A DNA stretch of 64,000 nt from Chlorocebus sabaeus (lineage: Eukaryota > Chordata > Mammalia > Primates > Cercopithecidae), in assembly GCF_047675955.1 (NCBI RefSeq), contig NC_132916.1:65527481-65591480 (forward strand), read 5' to 3'. Below, one piece after another: positions 1-11,891 of this stretch; positions within the stretch are counted from its first letter, which is position 1; each line of letters starts with the position of its first letter. Position numbers and translations under genes: made by a program. The notes below the pieces were generated by a model. The model was not told where the DNA came from. It worked only from the letters and a program-made list of their open reading frames with translations, and did no database searches.

Positions 1-930
1 ATAAATACTCTGTAAAACCATTTGACAATATATAATAAAGTTGAATACATGTTTATAGTAAGACAAAATAATTTTATTTTTAACTGTGTACTTAAGACAA
101 TCTGAATATCCACAGTATAATAGACAAATATATGTTGATATATATACAATGGTATATTATATATGAAAATAAATGAACTTCAGATACATATATCACCATA
201 GATACACTTCAACAAAAGAATGGGTGAAAAAACATGTCTAGAGAAGTATTCATGCTATGATTTCATATGTGTAATTTAAAAAAATGTTATTCATATATTA
301 TTTAGACATAATATAGATGGACAGGTAATATGCGTGGTTTCTTGCTATTTTTAATCTTTGTAAAAATATGTAGTATATAAAGAAAATATGTATGTTATTT
401 TTACTAGAATTGAGGTGAATTTCATATTTGTTAATTGCTTGCCCAATACCTGGTACAAGACTTCTTGATAAACGTCATTATAAAGCTAGATATTATTGTT
501 TTAAATAGTTATTGCCTTAGCATCTAAGACATACCAAAATGGTGAATTTTCTTTGGTTCGAAATGTAGGGCAAAGAGAAATTCCAGAGAGATAGGCTGTT
601 ATTTGGGGGCATCTTTTTACTGAAGAAGTTGTCTATTTTTTTGGGACAAAATACTGAGTGCTTTCAATAGCTTCCTAGGGCTAGGGATCCACTGGGGATG
701 GAGATTTTGGAAATCATCCTCTGCCTTGGGTTGAGACTCCCAAAGGGTGCCCTCCCATAAGGTAAGCAAGAATAAAATGTCCCTGCAAGAACTACCACCT
801 GGGTTGCATCCCCTGGATGCCACAAACCACTATAACCCAGGAACCAAGTAGAGACACACAACATTCTCTCTGGTAGAAGAAAGCATAATTATATATCTGA
901 TATTACTGCAACAAATAACTTTCTAAATAC
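1..930. other. Unassigned AT-rich intergenic DNA
   Basis: No open frame of interest and no repeat I can name. A slightly GC-richer patch at 660-870 contains an AATAAA-like hexamer and could be the remnant of an old LTR, but it has no clear ends. Confidence 0.5.
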
Positions 931-1825
931 AAAGACAAGGTGCAGTAGGAGATAAATGAGAACTAGTATGAAAAATAAAAAGACTGCAGAAGCATGTCTA
1001 CAGGGATGCCTGAGAACAGCTATGCTTGCTATATTTAAACACACAAAAGTCCAATGTAAAAATTTTATAATGAAAAAGGAGACAATATATTTGTATAAAC
1101 TAAGACATGTTAGAACTGAAAAATAATTAAGAACACAATGAACATACTAAAGACTAAATTAAACAAAATTAAATAAGTAATTGGTACATGGAAGGTCAGA
1201 CAGAATTATCTATAATGAAATATTAAATAGAAAAAGATGAAAATACAGAAGAAAGTGTATAGTATCTTTAAGATACAGGGAGAAAGACTGGCATACAATT
1301 TAACACAAATCACAGTACGAGTGAAAGGAGAGAGAAAACTGAAGACACTGTATTAGGAATAGTAGGCTAAGAATTTTCTAAAACTAATAGGACATCAGAT
1401 TCAAGGAAGCTGTCAAATCTGAAACAGGACAAAAATTATTGTACACTACTACACTGCATAGCAGACACACAGAAAAAATCTTAATGTAGCTACAGCGAAA
1501 GAAAAACGTATTTATGTAAAGAGCAGTTAGTCCAATAGTTGATTTCTCAACAGCAACAATGGAAGTCAAAGACTGGGAAATAAGGTTTCCAACTGGGGCA
1601 AAAAATAATCACAAAACATAATGAGATATCACTACCTATTTATTACATAACTAAATTTTAAGAGATGGAAGGAACCAAATATCGGTGAGGATATAAAGCA
1701 ACTAGAACTTTCATACACAGTTCATGGGAATATAAAATGGTACTTTGAAAACAGTTTAACAGTTGCTTGTAAAGTTAAACATATACATAATTTCTTGTAA
1801 ATAAAGCTTACTTGGATTTCTCAGT
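930..1825 (+). mobile_element. Old L1M fragments, ORF1 region joined to ORF2 3' part
   Basis: Positions 1380-1590 read as a decayed L1 ORF1 coding region. From about 1618 the sequence jumps to the 3' part of ORF2 ('gagatatcactacc', then the 'ggtgaggatataaagcaactagaac' block). The missing middle implies an internal deletion or two fragments. Stop codons in all frames make this a fossil. Subfamily not resolved. Confidence 0.7.
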
Positions 1826-2490
1826 GTTTCTGAAAAGAACCCTAGCCTCCCAAGACACAGAAACAGAAACTTAAACGGTAGAAAGTTAAGATTGTTTGCT
1901 TTGGCATCCCCTAGAAACATTTTTTACATACTGTAAGGATTAGATTCATTTGCTCCCCTTATGATAGAGATAACTTGTCTGATTCAAAAAGATTAAGACA
2001 TATCTTCCTTTAAAGTCAAATGTTTACATCCAGGGATAGGCCCCTAGCTTAACTGGTAGCACACCACAGAGACTGGTAAGCAATCTTCCTCAATATTGGT
2101 ATTTCAAGAAGAAATTTGGCTTCAGACACTGAACATATTTCTAGTTAAGTTAAGACATTTTGGTCTATCTGGCCCTAAGAGAGATTGCATTTACTTACTA
2201 AAGCATTGGAGTAATGAGAAGACTTTTGCAGAGACCAGAATGATAACTTTCTCCTGTGTAAACAGAGAAAAGTCATTTTTTTCTTATTCCACACCCATGA
2301 AGCATCTAGCCACTTGTGTAGGAAAAATTTCCATGGGCTGTCATTGTGTTGCCTCAGGGATAAACTTACCGAAAGACAAAGAAAGACAATGTACTTATTA
2401 ATCACTGTGAAGAAATTAATAAGAGATATTTTTCTGATTCAGAACACTCTGTGGGCCCATTGAGGATGAAATTAATAAAGATGAGTATTA
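1826..2490. other. Unassigned ~660-bp insertion splitting an L1M
   Basis: The L1M 3' region stops near 1825 and resumes near 2490, so this block looks inserted. I cannot name it. It could be an old LTR or simply unrelated DNA between two L1 pieces. The longest frame here (2096-2401, + strand) has no recognisable domain. Confidence 0.35.
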
Positions 2491-3070
2491 AAAATCCAAT
2501 AATCCTATAACTCAAGAATTCTATTCATAGATGTTTTTCCAAAATAAATGAAAACTTATATTCTACAAGGACTTCTGAATAAATGTTCAGAGCAGCTATA
2601 TTCAAAGTGGCCAAAAACTTCCAAGAAAACAAATGCCCTAAAACAGGTGAATGTATAAGTAAATTATGGTATATCTGTATGATGGAATACCCAGAAATAA
2701 AAAGAAATAAATCAGTGATATACACAATGGTATGGATGGGTATCATGAACATTGAGCTGAGCAGAAGACAGATACTATAGAGTACATTCTGGGTAATTAC
2801 TTTTATGTAAAGCTTTTATTTATTTATTTATTTATTTAATCTAATCTGCAGTAAGAAACAGATCAGCAATTACCTGGAGCAAGGAGTGGAAGGTGAGGAT
2901 TTACTGGGAAGAGGAACAAGAAAACATATAGGGTGAAGGAAGTTTTGATATTTTTACTCTTTTGGTGGTTACACGGACATATACATTGGGCAAAATTCAC
3001 TGAAGTGTACATGTAAAATGGAAACATGTATTGCATGTAAATTCTACCTCAATATAGTTGACTTTCAAAT
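2490..3070 (+). mobile_element. L1M ORF2 3' end and 3' UTR fragment
   Basis: Follows the L1 order: 'actcaagaattctattcatag', then 'attatggtatatctgtatgatgg', then 'gagctgagcagaagacaga', then 'cagatcagcaattacctgg'. A (TTTA)n run sits at 2816-2840. Positions 2714-2772 have a close second copy at 5132-5190 (see findings). Confidence 0.75.
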
Positions 3071-3169
3071 TCTATAAGGGTTGTCATAACGTAGAAGTGT
3101 GCTAAGGTCCTTACTATTCTGTAAGAAAGTTATTGCTTAACAGTAGCTTTTATTTCGTTTTGATTAATA

Positions 3170-4130
3170 GATTTTATTTTTACTGCAGTTTTAAATTTAC
3201 AGAAATATTGAATAGAAGGTATGGAGTTCTCCTTATACCTTCCCCACAATTTTCCTAATTATTAATATCTCACATTAGTGTGCATTTGTATAATCAATGA
3301 ACAAATATTGATCCATTATATTAACTAAAGGTCATTGTTTGCATGAGAGTTCACTCTTTGTGTTGTACAGTTCAATGGGTTTTGACAAACATAAAATGTC
3401 ATGTATCTATGTTTACAGTAGTATACCGGATAGTTTCACTGACCTAAAATCTACCTGTACTCCACTAATGTATTCCTCTGTCCCTTCCTGCAAATCCCTG
3501 GCAACCACAGATCCCTAAAATTTTGCCTCTCCAGAATGTACAAAGTTGAAATTATACAGCAGGTACTTTTCAGATTAGCTTCTTCTGTTTTAAAAATATG
3601 TATTCGAAGTTCCTCCATGTATCTTCATGACTTTATACCTTATTAACTCATTTCTTTTTAATGCTAAACTATATTCCACTGCAGTGGTGTGCCACTTTTT
3701 TTCATTCACTCACCTGTTGAAAGGTATCTTGATGACTTCAAATTTTGACAATTATGAATGAAACTGCTATTCCCTGTTATGTGTGGGTTTTTGTGAAGAC
3801 GTAATATTCAATTCATTTTGGTTAATACTGTGGAGATTGATTGCTTGATTATATAATAAAATTATGTTTAGTTTTGTAAGACACTGCAAACTGTTTTCCA
3901 AAGGAGCTGTACCATTTTCCAATCCCACCAGCAATGAAGGAGATATCCTGTTGCTTCACATCTTCAGCAGCATTTGGTCTTTTGAGTGTTTTGAATTTTG
4001 GCCATTCTAATAGGCAGTTGGTGATATCTCATTGTTTTAATTTTAAGTTTTCTAATGACAATGATGTTGAGCATCTTCACGTGCTTATTTATCTATATGC
4101 CTTCTTTGGTACAGTGACTGAACAACAGCT
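3170..4130 (-). mobile_element. L1M 3' end, reverse orientation
   Basis: Reads on the minus strand as L1 3' UTR followed by the end of ORF2. Plus-strand landmarks are 'cattcactcacctgttgaaagg', 'ccaaaggagctgtacc' and 'ttttggccattctaatagg'. It lies in opposite orientation to the L1M pieces on both sides. No coding capacity remains. Confidence 0.75.
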
Positions 4131-4613
4131 TTTTCATCACTTGATGTCAGAAGTTATAAGTTCTAGGCTAACCAATAAAATAACTAAAATAGAGTATATA
4201 ACTGATAGAAAAAAGAGGAATGATTACATAATAAACACTTAATTCAAAATATTACAGCAAAAAAAGTAAAAGGAAAAAAGAGTACAGAAGCAAGTAGAAA
4301 AAGCAGAATAATTTTTGAAATGTAAATTCAAAGATTATCAATGAATTCAACAAATATGAAGTTATTAACTATTCCAATTAAAAGGCAAAAGAAAGCAGAA
4401 CAAATGCCAATGATATTCTTTCAGCAAGAGATACTATAAAATATAAGATTAGCAATGACATTAAAGTAGATGATGGAGGAAGATATGTAAGTAAATACTA
4501 ATCTAAATAAATTTATTGTAATTACACTTAAAATCACAAATCATTATTAATTTAAAAAACTCTTTGTAATAAGTTTTTTTCAGTTTATCAGGGAGAAATA
4601 TAGACTTACAAAC

Positions 4614-4900
4614 TCTTTTTTGTTTTCAAGATGGGGTCTTTCTCTGTTGCCCAGGTTGAAGTCAGTGGCATGACCACGGACGGGTGACTGCAGCTTTGAC
4701 TTTCCAGGCCCACCTTAGCCTCCCAAGTAGCTGAAACTACAGGAATGTGTAGTCGTGCCTGGCTAATTTTTTGACTTTTTGAAGAGATGGGGTCTTGCTA
4801 TGTTGCCAGACTTGATCACGAATTCCTGGGCTCAAGTGATCCTCCCAGCTTGGCCTCCCAAAGTGCAGGGATTACAGCCATTAGCCACTGTTCCTGGCCC
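4614..4900 (-). mobile_element. AluJ element
   Basis: Reverse-strand Alu with both arms. 'gggctcaagtgatcctccca' and 'gatggggtcttgctatgttgcc' are typical of the oldest (J) Alus. Strongly diverged, with short indels in the left arm. Confidence 0.9.
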
Positions 4901-5131
4901 ATATACTCTTAATAACGTAACCTCAAACTAGATAAAGCACAAGCTGAAAGACCTAAAAAGAGAACAAATTTGCTACAATAATGGAAAAATTAAGAAAAAT
5001 ACCACGGGAACTGAAAAACATCAAAAATCAGAAAGGTTATAGAATGTTAAAAGCAACGATTAGTAGTGTTACTAATTTATCCCCATTGATAAATTCTTAA
5101 AACAGAAACAAAACAAAGATGCCTATTACCT

Positions 5132-5190
5132 AGTGATATATGCAATGATATGGACAGATATCATGAACATTGAGCTGAGCAGAAGACAGA
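5132..5190 (+). repeat. 59-bp displaced copy of L1M 3' sequence
   Basis: Aligns without gaps to 2714-2772. I count 53 of 59 matches; all six differences are transitions and the last 31 bases are identical. Both copies share non-consensus bases, and the copy at 5132 lies out of order, inside an L1 reverse-transcriptase region. Confidence 0.75.
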
Positions 5191-5279
5191 CAAACTATGC
5201 TTGTTCAGTATTGCACTGAGAGTATTAGACATTCTAACAAATTAACAGCAATGAATATAGGGAATAAAAAAGATTAAAA

Positions 5280-5513
5280 TAAATGTAGTGTGTCTAACAA
5301 AACACCGTAAAACTAGGTGACTTGTAAACAACAGAAATGTATTTTTTTTTTTTTTTTTTTTTTCGCCAGATGAGGTCTGGCTCTGTCACCCAGTGGAGTG
5401 CAGTGGGTGCCATCTTGGCTCAGTGTAACCTCCACCTCCTGGGTCCAAGCAATTCTCCTCCCTCAGCCTCCTGAGTAGCTTGGATTACAGACGTGCACCA
5501 CCACGCCTGGCTA

Positions 5514-5556
<43 letters not shown>

Positions 5557-5978
5557 TTTTAGTAGAGATGGGATTTCACCATGTTGGCCAGGCTAGTCTC
5601 AAATTCCTGACCTCAGATGATCTGCCCACTTCGACCTCCCAAAGTGCTGGGATTACAGGCGTGAGCCACTGCACCTGGCAAAAATTTACTTCTTAACACA
5701 TCTGGAGTCTACGAAGTCCATGCTCAATGCACCAGTGGATTCGGTGTCTGCTGAGGGCCTAGTTCCTCATACATGGTGACTTTGTGCACATGTCCTCTTA
5801 TGGTGGTAGGGATGAGGGCCTCTCTGGGTCTTCTTTCATAAAAACGTTAATCTCACTCACGAGTGTTCTGACCTCGCAGTCTAATCACTGCCCCAAAGCC
5901 CTACATTCTACTACCATCACTTTGGGGATTAGAATTTCAACATATGAATTTTGAGGTAACAAAAACATTTATACCATA
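5280..5978 (-). mobile_element. MaLR-type LTR (MST/MLT1-like), split by an AluS
   Basis: The reverse-strand 3' end at 5283-5340 ('aaactaggtgacttgtaaac') and the body at 5680-5978 ('ggattagaatttcaacatat') form one LTR once the Alu at 5341-5679 is removed. MaLRs are retrovirus-like elements; this is a non-coding solo LTR remnant. Exact subfamily uncertain. Confidence 0.6.
5341..5679 (-). mobile_element. AluS element with internal (TG)n
   Basis: Reverse-strand, full-length Alu starting with a 23-base T run. A (TG)n microsatellite at 5517-5554 has grown in the 'ttttgtattttt' segment of the right-arm equivalent. A likely short duplication is 'aaatgta' before and 'aaattta' after. Confidence 0.92.
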
Positions 5979-5984
5979 GTGCAT

Positions 5985-6110
5985 ATACACATATGTGTGT
6001 TTGTGTGTATATATATGTATATGTGTGTGTGTGTATATATATGTATGTGTGTGTGTGTCTATTGAAGAACCAGTTTTGTGTGTATGAGTGTATGTGTGTG
6101 TTTATGTATG
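5985..6110. repeat. TG/TATG-rich microsatellite
   Basis: Interleaved (TG)n, (TATG)n and (TA)n runs at 5992-6058 and 6076-6110. Six-frame open stretches here are repeat artefacts. Confidence 0.85.
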
Positions 6111-6582
6111 TGAATTCTCTCCAAGGCCTTTGTAGATTCAATATAAATCCAGTTAAAATTCTAACAAATAAGTATGTCTGATGTCATTTTTATAAATCTG
6201 CTTTGAAAGTTAAGAAATACAAACCTCCAAGAATTGCCGACAGACTCAAAGGAGAAGAAAATGGAAAAATTTACTCTACTGGATGCCAATATTTACTAAA
6301 TATCCATAATAATTAAGATGGTTTATACAGGTACAGGAATAGACAATACATGACTAGAATATAAAAAGAGATATAAGAACACAAAATGAGACTGAATATG
6401 CATGGAGAGAAAGACACTGCTTTCAATAAATGTTGCTGGGAAGAAAATGGCTACTAATGTGGGAAAAAATGGCTACATATTGAGGGAAAAAAAAAAAGAC
6501 CAAGTCCTTTACCATGCATCACACACAAAATCACATATGAAGTACAGATTCAAATGTAAAAGGCAAAGCAATCAATGGTATA
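6110..6582 (+). mobile_element. L1M ORF2 C-terminal-region fragment
   Basis: Diverged L1 text, including the block equivalent to 'gtacaggaatagacaa...ggagagaaagacactgctttcaataaatgttgctggg'. It is interrupted at 6583 by a solo LTR and continues after it. Confidence 0.6.
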
Positions 6583-7103
6583 TGTGATGGTTAATATTAA
6601 GTGTCAACCTGATTGGATTGAACGATGCAAAGTGTTATTCCTGGGTGTGTCTGTGAGGGTGTTGCCAAAGGAGATAAACATTTGAGTCGGTGGACTGGGG
6701 CAGGCAGACCCGCCCTCAGTGTGGTTGGGCACCCTCGAATCAACTGCCGGTGCGGCTGGGTTAAAGCTGACTTGCTGAGTCTTCCGATCATCATCTTTCT
6801 CTTGTGCTGGATACTTCCTGCCATTGAATATGGAACTCCAAGTTCTTGAGCTTCTGGACTCTTAGGCTTACACCAGTTATTTGCCAGGGTTCTCAGGCCT
6901 TCAACCACAGGCTGAAGACTGCACTGTCAGCTTCCTTACTTTTGAGGTTTTGTGACTCAAAGTGGCTTTCTTGCTCCACAACTTGCAGACAGCTTATTGT
7001 GGGACTTCACTTTGTAATCATGTGAATCAATACTCTTTAATAAACTCATTTTCATATATGCATCTACCCTATTAGTTTTGCCCCTCTAAAGAACCCTAAT
7101 ACA
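6583..7103 (+). mobile_element. Solo ERVL/MaLR-like LTR, 521 bp, with exact 5-bp duplication
   Basis: Starts 'tgtgatggttaat' and ends 'ctaataca'. It is flanked by exact GTATA copies at 6578-6582 and 7104-7108. An AATAAA is present near the 3' end (7038-7043, 'taataaact'). The opening 'tgatggttaat...gtgtcaacctga' and the 'gggtgtgtctgtgagggtgtt' block are those of a common primate LTR family that I do not name with certainty. Non-coding remnant. Confidence 0.75.
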
Positions 7104-7108
7104 GTATA

Positions 7109-7539
7109 CACGTTAAAATAAGACAAATGCTAATGAATACATAGTAAGGATTTATTAAACAACACACAAAAAGAAAGCTATGTATGTAGTGTCTACTCTC
7201 TGAATATGTATATACACACAGGATACATATGTGTGTCCACCTTGTATGTATGTACATACACACAGGAAAAAATCGTATATTGTATAGAGGATAAAATTTA
7301 CAATATTTTTAAATGGCTGCATTGTTTGAAAGTCAAAACTGAAAAAAGTGAAAAAAATCATGGCATATTCACATATAGATGATCATACAGTCACCAAAAT
7401 GAAAGAACAGGCAAAGATGTCTGATATATTTTTCAATGATAATATTGAACAAAAGAAGCCAATCTACAAAAATGTGCACATTTTATTTTTAAGAAAGGAT
7501 AATCAGTTAATAAAACTGTAAAGAATTACAAGAACGTAA
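7109..7539 (+). mobile_element. L1M 3' region, continued
   Basis: Degenerate L1 ORF2 end and 3' UTR: 'aatgaaagaacaggcaaag', then 'attgaacaaaagaagcc'. A (TATG/TACA)n patch lies at 7180-7265. Confidence 0.5.
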
Positions 7540-7960
7540 TGATAACACAGACCTGTGTAATAAAGCCTGATTCCATTTTTCAGGTTTGATTACTGAGAGC
7601 ATTGAAACTCCCACCTCTCTGTCTTTCCATCTTGCCCTGTATCTGAGCAACGCAATAATAAAGTCCACATGCTCACTCCCTTAGTGCCAGGGAAGTTCCA
7701 ACCACACAAGGCTGAAACTCTGTATAGCGTAAGGACCCTCATCCTAGCCCCAGAACCTACCTACAATAAAAGACAAAGCAGTCACTTGTCCTTTCTCTCT
7801 TGAATTTTACAGACCTATTTGAGAGCCTCCTCTTCTCTCCCAGGAAAGCCTCATTATATGAGTAATAAGCCCCTCTTTCTGCCTGCCATGTGGGATCATC
7901 ATTCTCAAGATCTGAACCATATGTTGGTTGGAGGTTTGCTCCTACTGCACACCCTTACAT
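7540..7960 (+). mobile_element. Possible solo LTR (ERV1-like)
   Basis: A 420-bp block that interrupts L1M 3' sequence. It begins 'tgataacacag', has AATAAA hexamers (7659-7664 and 7767-7772), and is richer in C+T than its surroundings. No clean target duplication was found, so ends and family are tentative. The 104-aa plus-strand frame across its 3' part has no recognisable domain. Confidence 0.4.
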
Positions 7961-8110
7961 GGCGTAGTCCCCAAATTGCCTTTATAGTGGTTATCTATGG
8001 GAGTTGGGGAGGAGAATGCTATCAGGCAAGAGCACACCGGAGTCTAATTGGGGTACATGGATGCTTCTTTTCTAACATCGATAACATTTGCATTTGTCTT
8101 TATATTGTTA
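7961..8110 (+). mobile_element. L1M 3' UTR tail piece
   Basis: 'gtggttatctatgggagttggggagg' matches the layout of the L1M 3' UTR after the 'ggttgcctctgggg' motif, and completes the L1 interrupted at 7540. Confidence 0.4.
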
Positions 8111-9866
8111 TATGTATGTTTTATGCTTCATAATTAATACAAGAAAGATAATGCAAAGGGATTACAAACACAACACCTGAGATAGTTGTTACTCATCACA
8201 GCAAGGCAGATGGCTACCACTGAAGAAACAGACACACAAGTCTTCGAAATTATGTTTCACAAGCTCACTGGTAGTTCCACTGATGTATGATGATGATGAA
8301 AATGATTATGCTTATTAGAAGAATACATGAGTATTATGTATGGTATTAAATATTTTAGAACAAATTTTTTTTTAAAGAATGAAGCTAGTTGTTTTGTTAC
8401 AAAGCATAAAAAGCTTATAAGGAAGTAACCTCGGATTTTGGGGGGTAAAATTGAAGTACAATTTGGACTCCATAATAACATTTGTGATTTTATATTTTTT
8501 TCTATATACTACAGTGGAAGTGATATTTTGAATGAAAGCTGCACATCATTTTAGCTATCATTTCTAAAAGAATAAACATGTTTAGTATGCTCATTTATTG
8601 CTACCACAGAGAAAGGGACAACTAGTTATCTCAAGTTCTAGGAGTGTGAGATGGGAATACTTATTTTCCAAGATAAGATTATAATTTGACACCGAGCAAA
8701 GCTGAGTCTGACACTGAGAAATCTTATCTCTAATCAGAGATATCTAAAAAGTGAGTAATATAATTCGAATTAGATTACGAAAAATGTTTATTCATAAGCT
8801 TCTTGTTTGTGAACTTTTCTTTTCATTCTGTGTTATGTAAAAGCCAGACAGAAAGACAATGCTTTTTGTTCCCTCATAGTAGTCTTTATCTCTTTATCCC
8901 CTGTATTACATTTCTATTTCATTTGGTAAAGCTTTTATTCAAATTATTGTTTCTATTTTAGTAAAATAATAAGGTAATGTAACAAAAATTATGATTGGTG
9001 TTCAAATTTTAGATGCAATTTTGCTCCCATAAATTTAAATTCTACTGTGTGCTTCTTTATTAGTTTGCACATTTGAAAATGTGAAAGCTTTCCAAACTAT
9101 GTTTTAGTGTAAGAATATCTTTTAGAAACAATGTATGCTTTCATAATTCCTTTCAGAAGAGAGGGAAATATAAATACATAAATCATAGAAACTAAACTTA
9201 TACAGGCTGCATATAAAGAGCCAAATCAAAAAATTGTGTCATGATAATATTCCAAGCAATTAATTTGTGTTTTGTTTTCTTAATATTTAACCACCCCCCT
9301 CCCCATTAAGTTAGTTGAAAGTAGAAGTTTCCAGAGGAGAACTCCCCTTCTGGCTTTTGTTTTAGATACATGAGATTTATGGGGCAGAGTTGGCTAAGAA
9401 AAAGACATACAGGTAGATTAGTGACATTGGTATTGGGGTTTTAGCAGTAATTGAGATTTCCACAAAACCAGCAAGGAAGTTTTGGTTTCAAATTAAATAA
9501 AGACTATGATCCATGCTCCATCCCCTGCCTGATCACTGGAATTGGAGACAAGATTTCGGACAAGAATGATTAGATAACACTATCAAATAGGAAGACAGAC
9601 TCTTGGGCACCAAGACTTCCAATCAGGGAAAAGATTACAAAGGCTAAGCTTTTCCTTCCTTCCTGGACCAAGTTGAGTTAGGTTAACATGCCTATTGCAG
9701 TTACCTACCCACATGGGCTTCCCAGAATACCCTCCTTTGATTTGGAACCTTGCCCACTCTTTACATCAAACTCTTGGGTAGTGTGGGAGTAAAATCGACA
9801 ATTCTGCCAAACTAATAGGAAAATAGAGTATTTAATTCGAGTTGAATACTATTTTTGAAATATAAT
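8111..9866. other. Unassigned AT-rich DNA
   Basis: About 1.75 kb without a repeat I can name or a plausible gene. It includes a small ATG trinucleotide patch at 8285-8300 and a C-run at 9291-9304. Confidence 0.5.
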
Positions 9867-10165
9867 GGTCCGGGTACAGTGGCTTACTCTTGTAATCTCA
9901 ACACTTTGGGAGGCAGAGTGGGGAGGATCACTTGAGGCCAGGGGTTCAAACCAGCCTGGACAACAAAGAAAGACCTTGTCTCTATAAAAAATTTAAAAAT
10001 GAGCCAAGCATGCTATCACAAGTTATAGTCCCAGCTACTTGGGAGACTGAGACAGAAGGATCCCTTGAACCCAGGAGCTTGAGGTTAAAGTGAGCTGCTC
10101 ATTCCTGGGGATAGAGTGAGACTGTGTCTCAAAAGAAATAAAGAGAGAGAGAGAAAGAAAGAGAA
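9867..10165 (+). mobile_element. AluJ element, right arm shortened
   Basis: Plus-strand Alu ('cactttgggaggcagagtgg', 'gatcacttgaggccagg'). About 25 bp of the right arm before 'gagtgagactgtgtctc' is missing. Tail is an impure (GA)n/(GAAA)n run at 10139-10165. Confidence 0.9.
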
Positions 10166-11890
10166 AATTTATCACTTCTTGCACACTTGAGTATAGTGCA
10201 CCTAGAATTATGTGTGTGTACTTAGAATTATGTTTATTTTGCTGAATCATGGTCTTCTATTTGGTCTTCTAATAAATGTTTTATTTTTTTCCAAAGGTGT
10301 TACATATTCATTTGTCTTCTCCTAATTTTATTTAAATAAAGCAAGACCCACTTGATATTCATATAACGTTACAAAAAAAACTTGTTAGAAACAGTAAATT
10401 GGCATCGTGGATAGAATTGTTGCCCTATTTTTTTCATGTCTTTTATTAAACTCAGTGAATTCAGTCTGTTTCAGACACTGCCTGCAGCTTTTTGGAAAAA
10501 AAGACACGTTTTCATGTATTTTATATAATTTACATTCGGCAAAGATTTAAAAAGTAATTGAGTACAGGTTCATGAAGAAGTTTATATGTAAAAAAAAGAG
10601 TAGACAGGGAAAGGGGTTCCTGCTAGTAATTTAGAGAAAATCATGTGAATTATGCTTTTAGAACAAAATTTAATGAAATTGTGCTAAAGATATGGTTTAT
10701 CTAACGTATTCCGCATAATTTTAAGCCCATGAATACATAAACACAATTATGATTCCAAGTTAAAATGTTCTAGTGTCAAAATTGGTACTGCTGCCAAAAT
10801 ATTAACAGAAAACAGAATATTTGGCACATAGAACCTATCGGTATTTTTGAATAATGCTAAAAATTATGGGAAATAGACAATATTTTTCATCATGTAGTAA
10901 TGTTGGTATTCAGTTTCTGAAATAACAGAAATATAAAATGAAAATGAGTTATAAGCTTTCTCTGCTGACGTGTTAGTGAAAATTATCATGAAAGAATTCT
11001 CTATATTACAAATATTCCAGAAGCCTCAGTTTTTAACACACCAATGAACTCAGAACTGAAATGGCTGGCACAAAGATCTTTACTTTTAGAAGAGTCCTTA
11101 GTTTATGAATTTTACTGACTTACATTTAAAACATCAACGTCATACTCTTTTTGTTTTTCAGGGTTGAGTTTATAATTACAGCAGATGAAACAACTTAGAA
11201 AAGTAGAGGTAGCTGACTTTTTGCTAGAAGCATGCATTCTAACAACAGCCAGCAATGAAGAGCCATAACTGAAAAACAGACATGAAGGATGAGAACAAAG
11301 AAAAAGCACTGATACAGAATTACAAATGCACAGCAACATTTGTAATTTAAAGTTTAAGGAAATAATTTCTCATTCTGCAGTAGCACACATTAACATCTTA
11401 CCTTGTAATCAAGCAGAAATAAATTACCTTAATAACTCTAACTCGTCATGTAGAAAATTTTAGAAAAATTTGACATTTTCAAGGAAAATGACATATAAAT
11501 CTCCAAATTTGAATTAAATAACTTACATACTCTTCGAATTCTTCAGAACCATGTATTTTTTGAGTCAAATGTTCTATGATAATCTAAGTATATGGGGATG
11601 TTGTTTTTGACTTGCATTCAGTTCTTATGTCTCTCATGATAGGAACTAAGAAAGATCCCTATATGTTTCATGTTCAATGCTTTTTACTTTTGTTTTGACA
11701 TTTAAAGATCATGAAGAAAGAACAAAACTTGACAGAAAGAATGATGCTGGAGAATGGTCTAGGCTCATTCACTAGATAATTTATTCGCTTTCATTAAAAT
11801 ATATTTTGTCATTAAATATATGTGTGTTTTATGGAACATTATTTAAAATATCAGGAATATATGGGCTCGTCTCTTAATTTTGAAGGATAT
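10166..11890. other. Unassigned AT-rich DNA
   Basis: No repeat or gene recognised. The minus-strand frame at 11112-11339 (75 aa) is short, has no known motif and no support as an exon. Confidence 0.5.
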
Positions 11891-11891
11891 T

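Larger units (their letters stand above)
4180..5275 (+). mobile_element. L1M ORF2 fragment, split by an AluJ
   Basis: L1 ORF2-like text runs from about 4350 to 4610, is cut by the Alu at 4614-4900, and continues through the reverse-transcriptase region ('acaaagatgcctattacc' at 5112-5130, then 'cagtattgcactgagag' from 5205). The RT stretch is itself interrupted by a 59-bp foreign copy at 5132-5190. Confidence 0.65.

Noticed and set aside
2041..2100. A tRNA-like 'agcttaactggtagcac' segment
   Set aside because: Only a loose A-box-like match. No cloverleaf stems, B box or terminator could be drawn.
11140..11340. A possible exon after a 'tttttgtttttcag' acceptor-like tract
   Set aside because: Such tracts are frequent in T-rich DNA. 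No open frame or donor site fits.
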